Positions 6,781-14,995 of a DNA stretch of 22,078 nucleotides are shown here, in pieces. The position numbers and the translations under genes are program-made. The notes below the pieces were generated by a model, which saw only the letters and a program-made list of their open reading frames with translations, searched no databases and had not been told where the DNA came from. The stretch comes from JBEKLJ01 sp050010255 (GTDB lineage: Bacteria; Acidobacteriota; Terriglobia; Bryobacterales; Bryobacteraceae): assembly GCA_050010255.1 (NCBI GenBank), contig JBEKLJ010000047.1, positions 1 through 22,078 on the forward strand, read 5' to 3'. Position 1 is the first letter of the stretch. Every line of letters begins with the position of its first letter.

Positions 6781-8946
6781 TCAGCCCCGCTTAAGCGCCT
6801 CCTGGATGCGCGCTGGCGTCATGGGCAATTGCAGCAGCCGAGCGCCCACCGCGTCATAGATGGCGTTCGCGATCACCGCGCCCATCGTGATAATCGGCGG
6901 TTCGCCGCATCCCGAGGCCGGCGTCTCCGGGTTCTCGATCAGGATGGTCTCGATCTTGGGCAGCCATGAGAACCGCGGGAGTGCGTAGGTGTCGAAGTTC
7001 CGGTCCAGCACTTCCCCATCCTTGAAGTGCACCTCCTCGGTGAGCGTATAGCCTAGCCCCATGGTGATGCTGCCTTCCATCTGCTGGCGCGAGCCGTCCG
7101 GATTGACGGTTACGCCCTGGTCCTGCGCCAGGACCACCCGCTTGACCTCGACGCGCCCGGTGCTCTTCGCGACCGCCACCTCCGCCATGGCCGCGACGTA
7201 CGTGCCGCTGTAGATGCCGCAGGCGACACCTGCGCCCCGTCCGCTGGGCGCCCGCCCCGGCTTCCAGCCAAACTGCTTCGCGGCGGCTTCGAGCACGCGC
7301 CGCATGCGCTTGTCCGTCAGGTGGCTCAGGCGGAACTCCAGCGGGTCGACGCCCGCCTTGGCCGCCAGGATGTCGATGTGCGACTCGCGGGCGAAGGTGT
7401 TCGTGTTGACCGACGGCGCGCGCCACGGCCCGATGGCGAAGGGGTGCAGGCCCGGAGGGTTGCCTCCCATCCAGCCGCCTGAGGAGAGGGTGCGCCGGTG
7501 CGGGATGGCATAGAACTGTTTCGCCTCGCGGTCGCCGGCGCCGTAGACCTTGTAGTCCCAGAAGGCAATCTTTCCGGCGCCGGTCAGGCCCGAGCGGATC
7601 TTCACCACGGCCGCCGGCCGGAACGTATCGTAGAAGAACTCCTCGGCGCGGTCCCAGACCACTTGGACGGGCTTGCCGGTAATCTTCGCCAGCCGCGCCG
7701 CTTCAACGGCCTGCCGGGATGCGCCCTTCCCGCCGAAGCCGCCGCCGACATAGGGACTCACCACCCGCACGTTTTCCGGCGGAAGCGCGAGCGCCTGCGC
7801 CACCTGCTGTTTCAGCGCGAACGGCGTCTGGGTCGAGGCCCACACGGTGGCCTTGCCGCCCTCGATCATGGCCACCGCGGAGTGGGTCTCCATGGGCGCG
7901 TGCGAGACATAGCTATTGAGGTAGGTCTCCTCGACGATGGTCGCGGCGAGCTTCTCCCCTTCCGCCAAGCTACCGCTGTCGTCGACCACCTGAGGCTGCG
8001 GCGCAGTCTTGAGGAGGTGGTCGAAGATCGTCTTGTCGTCCACGGTCGGCTGCGGGCGGATGAATTGCGCTTTGACTTTGATGAGATCCAGCGCCTGATC
8101 GGCCAGGTCGCGCCGCTCGTGCAGCACGGCCACCATGTCGCCGTCCCTCACCACCCGGGCGCCGGTTACCTTCTCCGCCACGGTCGTGTCGACGTCTGTG
8201 AGCGTCGCACCGTGCGCCGGCGGCCTGAGAATCCGCGCGTGTAGCGTCCCCGGAATCGCGATGTCGCCGGCGTACTTGGCTTTGCCGGTGACCTTCTCGA
8301 GTGCATCCTTGCGCCGGGGCGATTGCCCGACCACAGTGAACGCCGCCACGGGCTTCACCGGCACCCTCTCCAAGTGCCGCTCGATGCGCTTCCCTTGCAC
8401 CAGTTGCGCGTAGCTGACGCGCTGGCCCGCGGCCGACGGGTCGGTGACGACGCCGGCCTTTACTTGCAGCCGGCCGGCCGGCGCCTGGAGATGCTCGGCC
8501 GCCATCTGGAGCAGGACGGCCCTCGCCTCGGCTCCGGCTGCACGCAGGACCGGGCCGAACTGCCGAGTGCTGAGCGAGCCGAACGTGCCAATGTCCCACG
8601 GGCAGACGTCGGTGTCGCCCATCACCATGTCCACCGAGTCGAGCGCGACGTCCAGCTCCTCGGCGAGGAGCTGCGCCAGCGAGGTCATGGCTCCCTGCCC
8701 CAGCTCGACCTTGCCGACCAGACACGTCACCCGGCCGTCGGCGCCGATCCGAAGGTAGGCGTTGAAGTCGGCCGGGTAGCCCGGCCTGGAGGGCAGCCGC
8801 GCCGGCTCCTGAAACGCGGCCAACGGCTCCACCTGGAAGAACACGAACAGGCCCGAGCCTGCCAGCGCAAAGAAACCGCGGCGACTCAGATCCTGGGCGG
8901 CGCTCTGCGGGCTATCGCCCTGCGCATTCGAGTTGTCTGGTTTCAT
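6781..8946 (-). CDS. Molybdenum hydroxylase large subunit (isoquinoline 1-oxidoreductase beta / aldehyde oxidase type), Tat-exported
   Basis: The 721-residue protein belongs to the xanthine dehydrogenase family subgroup in which the molybdenum cofactor subunit is exported. A twin-arginine signal, SRRGFFALAGSGLF, lies at 21-34. GKVELGQGAMTSLAQLLAEEL marks the first cofactor domain, then VTGKAKYAGDIAIPGTLHARILRPP, the APMETHSAVA block, the VGGGFGGKG loop and, near the end, GCGEPP with the catalytic Glu682. Such enzymes hydroxylate aldehydes or N-heterocycles and pass electrons through the iron-sulfur subunit. No FAD subunit is encoded nearby, as expected for this two-subunit type, so electrons probably go to a cytochrome or another periplasmic carrier. 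Its ATG overlaps the stop of the small-subunit gene (ATGA). The substrate cannot be told from sequence. Confidence 0.92.
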   Translation of the reverse strand: MKPDNSNAQGDSPQSAAQDLSRRGFFALAGSGLFVFFQVEPLAAFQEPARLPSRPGYPADFNAYLRIGADGRVTCLVGKVELGQGAMTSLAQLLAEELDVALDSVDMVMGDTDVCPWDIGTFGSLSTRQFGPVLRAAGAEARAVLLQMAAEHLQAPAGRLQVKAGVVTDPSAAGQRVSYAQLVQGKRIERHLERVPVKPVAAFTVVGQSPRRKDALEKVTGKAKYAGDIAIPGTLHARILRPPAHGATLTDVDTTVAEKVTGARVVRDGDMVAVLHERRDLADQALDLIKVKAQFIRPQPTVDDKTIFDHLLKTAPQPQVVDDSGSLAEGEKLAATIVEETYLNSYVSHAPMETHSAVAMIEGGKATVWASTQTPFALKQQVAQALALPPENVRVVSPYVGGGFGGKGASRQAVEAARLAKITGKPVQVVWDRAEEFFYDTFRPAAVVKIRSGLTGAGKIAFWDYKVYGAGDREAKQFYAIPHRRTLSSGGWMGGNPPGLHPFAIGPWRAPSVNTNTFARESHIDILAAKAGVDPLEFRLSHLTDKRMRRVLEAAAKQFGWKPGRAPSGRGAGVACGIYSGTYVAAMAEVAVAKSTGRVEVKRVVLAQDQGVTVNPDGSRQQMEGSITMGLGYTLTEEVHFKDGEVLDRNFDTYALPRFSWLPKIETILIENPETPASGCGEPPIITMGAVIANAIYDAVGARLLQLPMTPARIQEALKRG

Positions 8947-9422
8947 CGCGCACCCCCGCTCCTGGCGCCGGCGGCCTCCTCAATGGCCTCGACGATGCGC
9001 ACGTGCGAGCCGCAGCGGCACAAGTTGTCGTCCATGTGCCGGATGATCTCGGCGCGCGTCGGCCGCGGCCTCTGAAGCAGCAGCGCGTACGCGTTGAGGA
9101 TCATCCCGGAGGTGCAGTAGCCGCACTGAAACGCGTGATGCTTGAGGAAGGCCTCCTGGATCGCGTTAAGCCTTCCCTCCTGGCTCAGGCCCTCGATGGT
9201 CAGCACCCGCTTCCCGGCAATGTCCTTGACCGGGGTGGAGCAGGACCTGACAGCCTGCTTGTCCACGATGACCGTGCAGGCGCCGCAAAGAGCAGCGCCG
9301 CAGCCGAACTTCGTGCCAGTGAGGCCGAGGTCGTAGCGCAGCACCCACAGCAGCATGCGCTCATCATCGACCGTCACCTGGGCCGGCTTGCCGTTGAGCG
9401 TGAATGAAACTGTCCGTTGCAT
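8943..9422 (-). CDS. Molybdenum hydroxylase small subunit, two [2Fe-2S] clusters
   Basis: The 159-residue protein has both iron-sulfur modules of this family. The plant-ferredoxin-type N-domain has cysteines 41, 46, 49 and 61 (FGCGAALCGACTV...RSC). The all-helical C-domain has cysteines 100, 103, 135 and 137 (QCGYCTSGMI and NLCRCG). It carries electrons from the molybdenum centre of the next gene's product. I chose the ATG at 9422 because a strong GGGGAG ribosome site lies six bases upstream and the protein then starts directly with the ferredoxin fold (MQRTVSFTLNGK). The longer open frame to 9626 is not supported. It has no signal peptide, so it presumably leaves the cell as a passenger of the Tat-tagged large subunit, as in related enzymes. 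Confidence 0.93.
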   Translation of the reverse strand: MQRTVSFTLNGKPAQVTVDDERMLLWVLRYDLGLTGTKFGCGAALCGACTVIVDKQAVRSCSTPVKDIAGKRVLTIEGLSQEGRLNAIQEAFLKHHAFQCGYCTSGMILNAYALLLQRPRPTRAEIIRHMDDNLCRCGSHVRIVEAIEEAAGARSGGAR

Positions 9423-9549
9423 TGGGATCTCCCCTGCCCGTACCACTATACATAGCGCCATTGATGTGCGCGCGGGGACTCGCACCGCTCGCTCACGGGG
9501 ATTGTGAAGAACTCGGGCGCCGTTGAGAATCCACGCCGCGGCGCGTCCG

Positions 9550-9590
9550 GTAGCGCGGACCCCCAGGTCCGCACGGGGTCCCCTGACCCC
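9550..9590. repeat. Double-hairpin repeat element, REP-like (copy 2)
   Basis: The lead GTAGCGCG is followed by a perfect hairpin GCGGACC/GGTCCGC with loop CCCA (9555-9572) and then a second, GGGGTC/GACCCC with loop CCCT (9575-9590). The plan is that of the element at 5372-5412: same lead, two hairpins of similar size with four-base loops, a GCA spacer. The stem sequences differ, so the pairing seems to be kept rather than the bases. It lies between the iron-sulfur subunit gene and the unrecognised gene ending at 9633, both on the minus strand. It could also act as the terminator of the latter, but no T-run follows. Confidence 0.55.
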
Positions 9591-9632
9591 GCCTGCAAAT
9601 CGGGAAATCGGGGCGGGAATCGACAAACTCTC

Positions 9633-10388
9633 TCAAAGAACCTGTTCTCTCCGACTGGAACGCCTGGTGGGGAGGAGACGGTAGCCGCGGTCTGGCGGGA
9701 ACCAGCGGGCTAGCAGCTCCAGTCGCCGCCACAGTTGCGGCGCCGGCAGGTGATCCGGGCCGATCCGGACGGTTACGTCGTGCCAGAGGCAGTGAACGTA
9801 CTCAGCCGCTGTCCCGGCAAACGAGGCGCAGCCATAGCGCTCGAGCTGCCCCCGGCGGTCCGCGCGAGAACGGCCCGCCAGCACAGACCGTTTCTCCTCG
9901 AGCGCCTGCTCGTCGAGCTCACCGCTGATTCCTTCGCGGATCTCGCAATCCAGCAGGGTCCAGTACTCCTGGAGTTCCTTGGCGGACAGTTCTTCCCAAA
10001 GCACCTGCCCGAGGCACAGCAGCAACTCCATCGCGATGTCATGCTCCTCCACACCAAAGGTCATGACGCAGACTTCCAGCCCAAGCTCGGTTTCGCTCCA
10101 TTGGGAAGTCACGGTTGAATCCGCCAAGGCCGGAAGCGAGATCCGGCAGTAACCGAGCCGGCGCGCCATGGAAGAGGGCACGGCGCGCACGGCTGGTCTG
10201 ATGAACTCAAGAACGATCTCTGTCGGCACGCTGCCGGAGTTCGTCAGCCGCCAGCCATGCGCGAGGCGTGAGGAGCCTGGGGTGATCGGTCGGTGATCCA
10301 CTTCCATATTCTCGCGCGTCGCTGAACGCGCGGGCGCCCGAGCCATCAAGCCGGCCATCCAGGTCTCGCGCAGGAACTGCTCATACAT
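9633..10388 (-). CDS. Unrecognised protein of 251 residues
   Basis: I do not recognise a family. The frame has steady high-GC third positions and reads as a globular soluble protein without signal peptide or membrane helix. It has an N-terminal part with an immunoglobulin-like or beta-rich look (GWRLTNSGSVPTEIVLEFIRPAV). A middle helix-rich acidic part follows (AMELLLCLGQVLWEELSAKELQEYWTLLDCEI), and the end is W/R/P-rich (PAPQLWRRLELLARWFPPDRGYRLLP). The ATG at 10388 has no convincing ribosome site, and an internal start near 10350 (MAGLMARAP) is possible. It is divergent from the AI-2E-family gene and separated from the hydroxylase operon by 210 bp containing the second hairpin repeat. Confidence 0.6.
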   Translation of the reverse strand: MYEQFLRETWMAGLMARAPARSATRENMEVDHRPITPGSSRLAHGWRLTNSGSVPTEIVLEFIRPAVRAVPSSMARRLGYCRISLPALADSTVTSQWSETELGLEVCVMTFGVEEHDIAMELLLCLGQVLWEELSAKELQEYWTLLDCEIREGISGELDEQALEEKRSVLAGRSRADRRGQLERYGCASFAGTAAEYVHCLWHDVTVRIGPDHLPAPQLWRRLELLARWFPPDRGYRLLPTRRSSRREQVL

Positions 10389-10600
10389 AGGCGGCAGGTG
10401 CCGGAATTCACCGAGTCAGCCTCCTTGCAGCAGAACTGGCTTCGTGGGCTGGCGGCCCCTGGCGAGCACTGCGCCGGGGGCTCTAGTTTATGGTTACTGG
10501 CGTGTGGTATCCTCTCTGGGCTGGCTCTCCGGCGTCGGCTTGGGCGGAATCGAAGAGTTCAGGACCCTCCTGCGGCGTGACCGCCCCAACGGCCTCTAAC

Positions 10601-12547
10601 ATGGCTTTCTTCTGGAACCGACCGTTCTTCCACAGGCGCCCCGAGAGGGGTCCGGCGACCAGCGCGGCTGGCATGCGCAGTGCTTCAATGCCGCTGGCCA
10701 TCAGTGCATCGCAACGCCACTCCCCCAACTCCAATATGTGGGCGATGGTCATGCTGTTTGGCACGATCGCGGCGCTGTACTTTGCCCGCGAAATTCTGAT
10801 CCCTCTGGCGTTTGCTCTCATTCTGACGTTCGTTTTGTCCCCTGTGGTCGCGCTCCTGCAAAGATCGCGCATCGGCCGCGTACCGTCCGTCGCTGTGACC
10901 GTCCTGGTAGCGATGGTAGCGGCCGGATGCGTTGGCTGGATCATCGCAATTCAGTTCGTTGACGTCGCCCAAAAGCTTCCCACGTACCGCCAGAACATCC
11001 ACGCCAAGATGGAAGCGCTCAGCATTCCCACAAAGGGAGCGTTGGGTGTTGCGGCCAACGGCTTGAGGGAAATTACGCGCGAACTTTACAGCACGGGGGC
11101 GCCGTCTCCGGACCTAAATCCTCCGGTGCGAAATCAGCAACAGCGCACTGCGCCGAGTACTCCTGGGCCTCCCCTGCCCGTACAGATCGTGCCACCGCCG
11201 GCCAATGGATTGGACTACCTTCGTGATCTCGTCAAGCCCGTTCTTCGGCCTCTGGCCATGACAGGACTTGTTCTCATCTTCACGATCTTCATGCTGATCA
11301 AGAGATTCGACTTGAGACATCGTCTTCTGCGGCTGGTTGGACTCAGTCAGATCGCCATCACGACGCAAGCGCTCGACGACGCGGCGCAACGTCTCAGCCG
11401 ATACCTGTTGATGCAGGTCTTGGTCAATGCCGGCTTTGGAACTCTATTCGGAATCGGTCTGTACTGCATCGGCGTGCCCAATCCCGCGCTATGGGGAGTT
11501 CTCGCCGGCCTCCTGCGCATGGTGCCGTACGTCGGCACCACGGTTGCCGCCGCGCTGCCGATCGCACTCTCGTTGGCGGCTTTTAACAGTTGGCTGCCGC
11601 CGCTGCTGGTGTTCCTGCTGTTTGCCAGCCTCGAACTGATCATTGCCAACTTCCTCGAGCCCTGGCTTTACGGGGCGCACACGGGAATCTCTTCGTTGGC
11701 GCTGCTGGTGGCGGCCGTCTTTTGGACTCTTCTGTGGGGACCCCCCGGTCTCATCCTGTCTACGCCTCTAACCGTTTGCCTCGTCGTGCTGGGCCGCTAC
11801 GTTCCTCAACTCTCTTTTCTTCATGTGTTGCTGGGGGATGAGGTGGTCCTGGGGGCTGAAGCTCAGGTCTACCAGCGCTTACTGGCGATGGACCAGCCGG
11901 AGGCACACGCGATTGTGGACCGGTTCTTGAAAGGAAGATCCCTGGTGGAGTTATACGATTCGGTGCTCATACCTGCTTTGAGCCTGGCCGAGCAGGATCG
12001 CCACAAAGGGGCGATTGACACGAACAGGGAGGAGTTTCTCTTTCTCAGCATCAACGAACTGATTACCGAGCTTTCGGAGTACCAACTGGCGCACGTCTCA
12101 TCCCAAGCCGAAGATGCCGCGGCGGAACCGGGCCCGGCGGAGCGTCTCAGCGCCAGGATAATCTGCCTTCCCGCAAATGATCGGGCCGATGAGGTCACGG
12201 CCGCTATGCTGGCGCAGCTCCTGGAGCAGGCGGGCCACGCGGCTCTGTGTCTTCCGATCGCCCACGCTTCCCTCGTGCAGATGCTGGCGTTGCTTGACAT
12301 AAGACCAGACGACGTCATCTGCATCTCCGCATTGCCGCCTTATGCCTTTCCACCCGCGCGGACCATGTGCAAACTGGTTCGGGAACGCTTTCCCAACGTC
12401 AAGCTTGTAATCGGAGTCTGGGGGTTCAGTGGCGATACGGAGAAGGCCAAAGCGCGTTTCGAACGAACCCAACCAGATCGATTGCTCACGAGCCTGGCGC
12501 AGGCTGTCGAGCAGATTCAGGAGCTGATTCGGCCCAAGGCGTCATGA
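10601..12547 (+). CDS. AI-2E-family (PerM/TqsA-like) membrane protein with an extra C-terminal domain
   Basis: The protein has the AI-2E transporter plan: an N-terminal pair of helices (MWAMVMLFGTIAALYFAREILIPLAFALILTFVLSP), a soluble middle with a proline-rich linker (PSTPGPPLPVQIVPPP), then the conserved block (QVLVNAGFGTLFGIGLYCIGVPNPALWGVLAGLLRMVPYVG) and the final helices ending GPPGLILSTPLTVCLVVLGRYV. Members export small molecules or act as sodium/proton antiporters; the substrate is unknown here. About 250 residues follow the last helix. Their end (RIICLPANDRADEVTAAMLAQLLEQAGH...DDVICISALPPYAF...FPNVKLVIGVWGF) looks like a B12-binding-type Rossmann fold without the His ligand. The start is uncertain: ATG at 10601 is used, the open frame reaches 10490, and ATGs at 10673 and 10688 are possible. 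No start has a good ribosome site. Confidence 0.85.
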   Translation: MAFFWNRPFFHRRPERGPATSAAGMRSASMPLAISASQRHSPNSNMWAMVMLFGTIAALYFAREILIPLAFALILTFVLSPVVALLQRSRIGRVPSVAVTVLVAMVAAGCVGWIIAIQFVDVAQKLPTYRQNIHAKMEALSIPTKGALGVAANGLREITRELYSTGAPSPDLNPPVRNQQQRTAPSTPGPPLPVQIVPPPANGLDYLRDLVKPVLRPLAMTGLVLIFTIFMLIKRFDLRHRLLRLVGLSQIAITTQALDDAAQRLSRYLLMQVLVNAGFGTLFGIGLYCIGVPNPALWGVLAGLLRMVPYVGTTVAAALPIALSLAAFNSWLPPLLVFLLFASLELIIANFLEPWLYGAHTGISSLALLVAAVFWTLLWGPPGLILSTPLTVCLVVLGRYVPQLSFLHVLLGDEVVLGAEAQVYQRLLAMDQPEAHAIVDRFLKGRSLVELYDSVLIPALSLAEQDRHKGAIDTNREEFLFLSINELITELSEYQLAHVSSQAEDAAAEPGPAERLSARIICLPANDRADEVTAAMLAQLLEQAGHAALCLPIAHASLVQMLALLDIRPDDVICISALPPYAFPPARTMCKLVRERFPNVKLVIGVWGFSGDTEKAKARFERTQPDRLLTSLAQAVEQIQELIRPKAS

Positions 12548-12717
12548 CCCGGCGCATCTCTCCGATCTCCAGTTACGCGCCAACCCGGCCGGATCACTCC
12601 CCGCCTGCGCCGCTAATGCGCCCCGCGGGCATGTTGTCCGGCGCTGTCAAACGCGCGTTTGCCCTGCAGGGCCGCTTCCGCGGATGTTGCCAGACCGCAT
12701 GATAGGATATCGTTGCA

Positions 12718-14172
12718 ATGCCCGACAATGGATTTGATCTCTTTGCTGCAGCCCGTCAGGAGATGATCGACGAGGGCTTTGATCCTGATTTCCCCCCCGG
12801 GGTCGACGAGCAGCTGGCGACGCTCAAGGCCCGGGCGGCGCCTGCCACGGATGGTGATGTGCGCGATCTGCGCGCACGGTTGTGGTCCTCCATCGATAAC
12901 GACACGTCGCGCGATTTAGACCAGATCGAAGTCGCCGAGCGCGTGAACGGTGGAATTCGCGTTCTGATCGCGATCGCAGATGTCGATTCCGACGTCCCCA
13001 TCGGTTCTCCCATCGATCGGCACGCGGCTGCGCAAACCACAACCGTCTACACCGGCATACGGACCTTTTCGATGCTGCCGGAGCAACTGTCGACGGATCT
13101 GACCTCGCTCAACGAGGTCGCCGACAGGCTGGCGGTGGTGGTGGACATGGTCGTCGCCGGCGATGGCTCGATTTCATCCACCGGCATTTATCGCGCCCTG
13201 GTGCGCAACCAGGCCCAGTTGACCTACAACGGCGTCGGACCGTGGCTCGAGGGGACGTCCGGCGCGCCGCCCAAGGTTGGCGCTTCTGCTGACTTGGGGG
13301 CGCAGTTGAAACTGCAGGACCAGGCGGCGCAGATGCTCTTCGACGAGCGGCACCGATTGGGCGCGTTGAACATCGACCGCGTCGAGGCGGAGGCGGTCAT
13401 CGTTGACGGCCACGTGCAGGGAATCAATACCCGCAAGAAGAATCGAGCCACCGAGCTGATTGAAAACTTCATGATCGCCGCCAATGGCGTGATGGCGCGC
13501 ACACTCACGAACGCCGGCGTGGCTTCGATCCGGCGCGTAGTGAGGACTCCCGAGCGTTGGCCACGTATCGTCGAGCTCGCTGCGCGCTATGGCGAAACGC
13601 TGCCGGCGGAAGCTGATTCCCGGGCTCTCAATGCCTTCCTTCAGAAGAGAAAGACCGCCGACGAAGTGCATTACACAGACCTCTCACTGGCGGTGATCAA
13701 GCTGATGGGGCCGGGCGAGTACGTCTTCGCGCGGCCGGGCGACGCGGATCAGGGGCACTTCGCGTTGGCTGCCCATGATTACACCCATTCGACCGCGCCC
13801 AACCGGCGCTTTGCCGACACGGTAATGCAGCGGCTCGTCAAGTCGGTTCTGTCCAAGCGGCCCTCGCCTTACTCCGACGAGCAACTGGACTCGATTGCGC
13901 GGAACTGCACCCTCAAGGAGGATGCGGCGCGCAAAGTGGAACGGGTGATGAACAAACGCATTGCGGCGGTGGCGCTCCAGCCTCGGATCGGGGAGAGCTT
14001 TGCCGCCGTGGTGACGGGCGTCACGCCCAAAGGCGTTTTCGTGCGCGTGCTGGACCCTCCCGCGGAGGGACTTCTCATTCGTGGCCAGCAGGGCCTCGAC
14101 GTGGGCGATCAACTTCGGGTGAAACTGGTGAGCACGGACCCGCGACGCGGGTATATCGATTTTTCCAGATAG
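12718..14172 (+). CDS. RNB-domain ribonuclease (RNase II/R superfamily), short form
   Basis: The 484-residue protein is a 3'-5' exoribonuclease of the RNB fold. The active-site loop reads SIDNDTSRDLDQ, with Asp60, Asp66 and Asp68 in the positions of E. coli RNase II Asp201, Asp207 and Asp209, while the fourth Asp (210) is Gln69. IAIADVDSDVPIGSPID and MLPEQLSTDLTSLNE follow, then LIENFMIAANGVMAR and HSTAPNRRFADTVMQRLV, where the Arg contacts the RNA. The end, GESFAAVVTGVTPKGVFVRVLDPPAEGLL...YIDFSR, is a short S1-like OB fold. The usual N-terminal cold-shock domains are absent; only about 45 residues precede the core. This belongs to a shorter RNB subgroup, so the Gln may be normal for it. The ATG at 12718 is the natural start; the ribosome site is weak. 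No operon partner is evident. Confidence 0.9.
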   Translation: MPDNGFDLFAAARQEMIDEGFDPDFPPGVDEQLATLKARAAPATDGDVRDLRARLWSSIDNDTSRDLDQIEVAERVNGGIRVLIAIADVDSDVPIGSPIDRHAAAQTTTVYTGIRTFSMLPEQLSTDLTSLNEVADRLAVVVDMVVAGDGSISSTGIYRALVRNQAQLTYNGVGPWLEGTSGAPPKVGASADLGAQLKLQDQAAQMLFDERHRLGALNIDRVEAEAVIVDGHVQGINTRKKNRATELIENFMIAANGVMARTLTNAGVASIRRVVRTPERWPRIVELAARYGETLPAEADSRALNAFLQKRKTADEVHYTDLSLAVIKLMGPGEYVFARPGDADQGHFALAAHDYTHSTAPNRRFADTVMQRLVKSVLSKRPSPYSDEQLDSIARNCTLKEDAARKVERVMNKRIAAVALQPRIGESFAAVVTGVTPKGVFVRVLDPPAEGLLIRGQQGLDVGDQLRVKLVSTDPRRGYIDFSR

Positions 14173-14257
14173 CGGCCAAGCGCGCCGTGGCCGAGCCCCA
14201 GCCGCGGCGGATGCGACGGGCGAAATGGGGTAAATTGTTACTGTCCCCGGTTTCTCT

Positions 14258-14884
14258 ATGACAGAGCTCGAGTTGCTGATAGGGGGGATCATCGCCGGGC
14301 TGATGATCTCGGTGCCCCTGGGGCCGGTGAACATCTTTTGTATTCACCGGACGCTCGCCGCGGGATGGCGGTCGGGCGTGATCTCCGGCCTTGGAGCGGC
14401 GGCGGCCGATATGCTGTACGGCGCTATCGCGGGCTTCAGCATCACCCTCGTCGTCCAGTTCCTGGTGCGGGAACAGTTCTGGATTCGCTCTGTCGGCGGC
14501 ATTCTGCTGGTCGTCATCGGCATCTCGTACTTCTTCAAGCGGCCCCAGCGGTTGAACTCGCAAGAGGGAGACGGCTCAACTGTGTACTCGGAGTTGAGGG
14601 CGACCTTCCTCTTGACCCTCACGAATCCGACGACGGTGCTGTCGTTTCTCGCCGTCCTGGCAGCGCTCGGCATGGGGCATCCCAGGCAGTGGTGGTTGAC
14701 CGTGTTTCTCGTAGGCGGGATCTTCTGCGGTTCGATGGCCTGGTGGATTGTGCTGAGCACGATCGTGAACCACTTCCGCGACCGGTTCAACGACCGCATT
14801 TTGCTATTGATGAACCGCGCCGCCGGGCTGGCGATCGGCGGGTTTGGCGTAGCCGCATTGCTCCTGGCCCGCACTCGGCTGTGA
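14258..14884 (+). CDS. LysE/RhtB-type exporter
   Basis: The 208-residue protein has about six hydrophobic segments and the LysE-superfamily marks: ISVPLGPVNIFCIHRTLAAGWRSGVISGLGAAAADMLYG near the start and LTLTNPTTVLSFLAVLAAL in the fourth segment. Members export amino acids or similar small solutes across the inner membrane using the proton gradient; the substrate is unknown here. The ATG at 14258 gives the usual N-terminus directly before the first helix; its ribosome site is weak. It follows the ribonuclease gene by 85 bp on the same strand and could be cotranscribed with it. It is convergent with the propeller regulator. Confidence 0.88.
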   Translation: MTELELLIGGIIAGLMISVPLGPVNIFCIHRTLAAGWRSGVISGLGAAAADMLYGAIAGFSITLVVQFLVREQFWIRSVGGILLVVIGISYFFKRPQRLNSQEGDGSTVYSELRATFLLTLTNPTTVLSFLAVLAALGMGHPRQWWLTVFLVGGIFCGSMAWWIVLSTIVNHFRDRFNDRILLLMNRAAGLAIGGFGVAALLLARTRL

Positions 14885-14995
14885 CCCCGGTCAGGACGGC
14901 CATCGGCGCGTACTCCCTGAAGCGCAACCGTGGTTGTGGCAACCGGCCCGGACCGTCCCCGAGTTCTTCCGCGCACTGACCGCGCCGCGGCGCGC

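Noticed and set aside
7498..8244. Plus-strand open frames opposite the molybdenum hydroxylase large subunit
   Set aside because: Antisense shadows; the minus-strand protein is complete with all family motifs.
9423..9626. N-terminal extension of the iron-sulfur subunit
   Set aside because: A strong ribosome site precedes the ATG at 9422, and the extension crosses the second hairpin repeat and has no family match.
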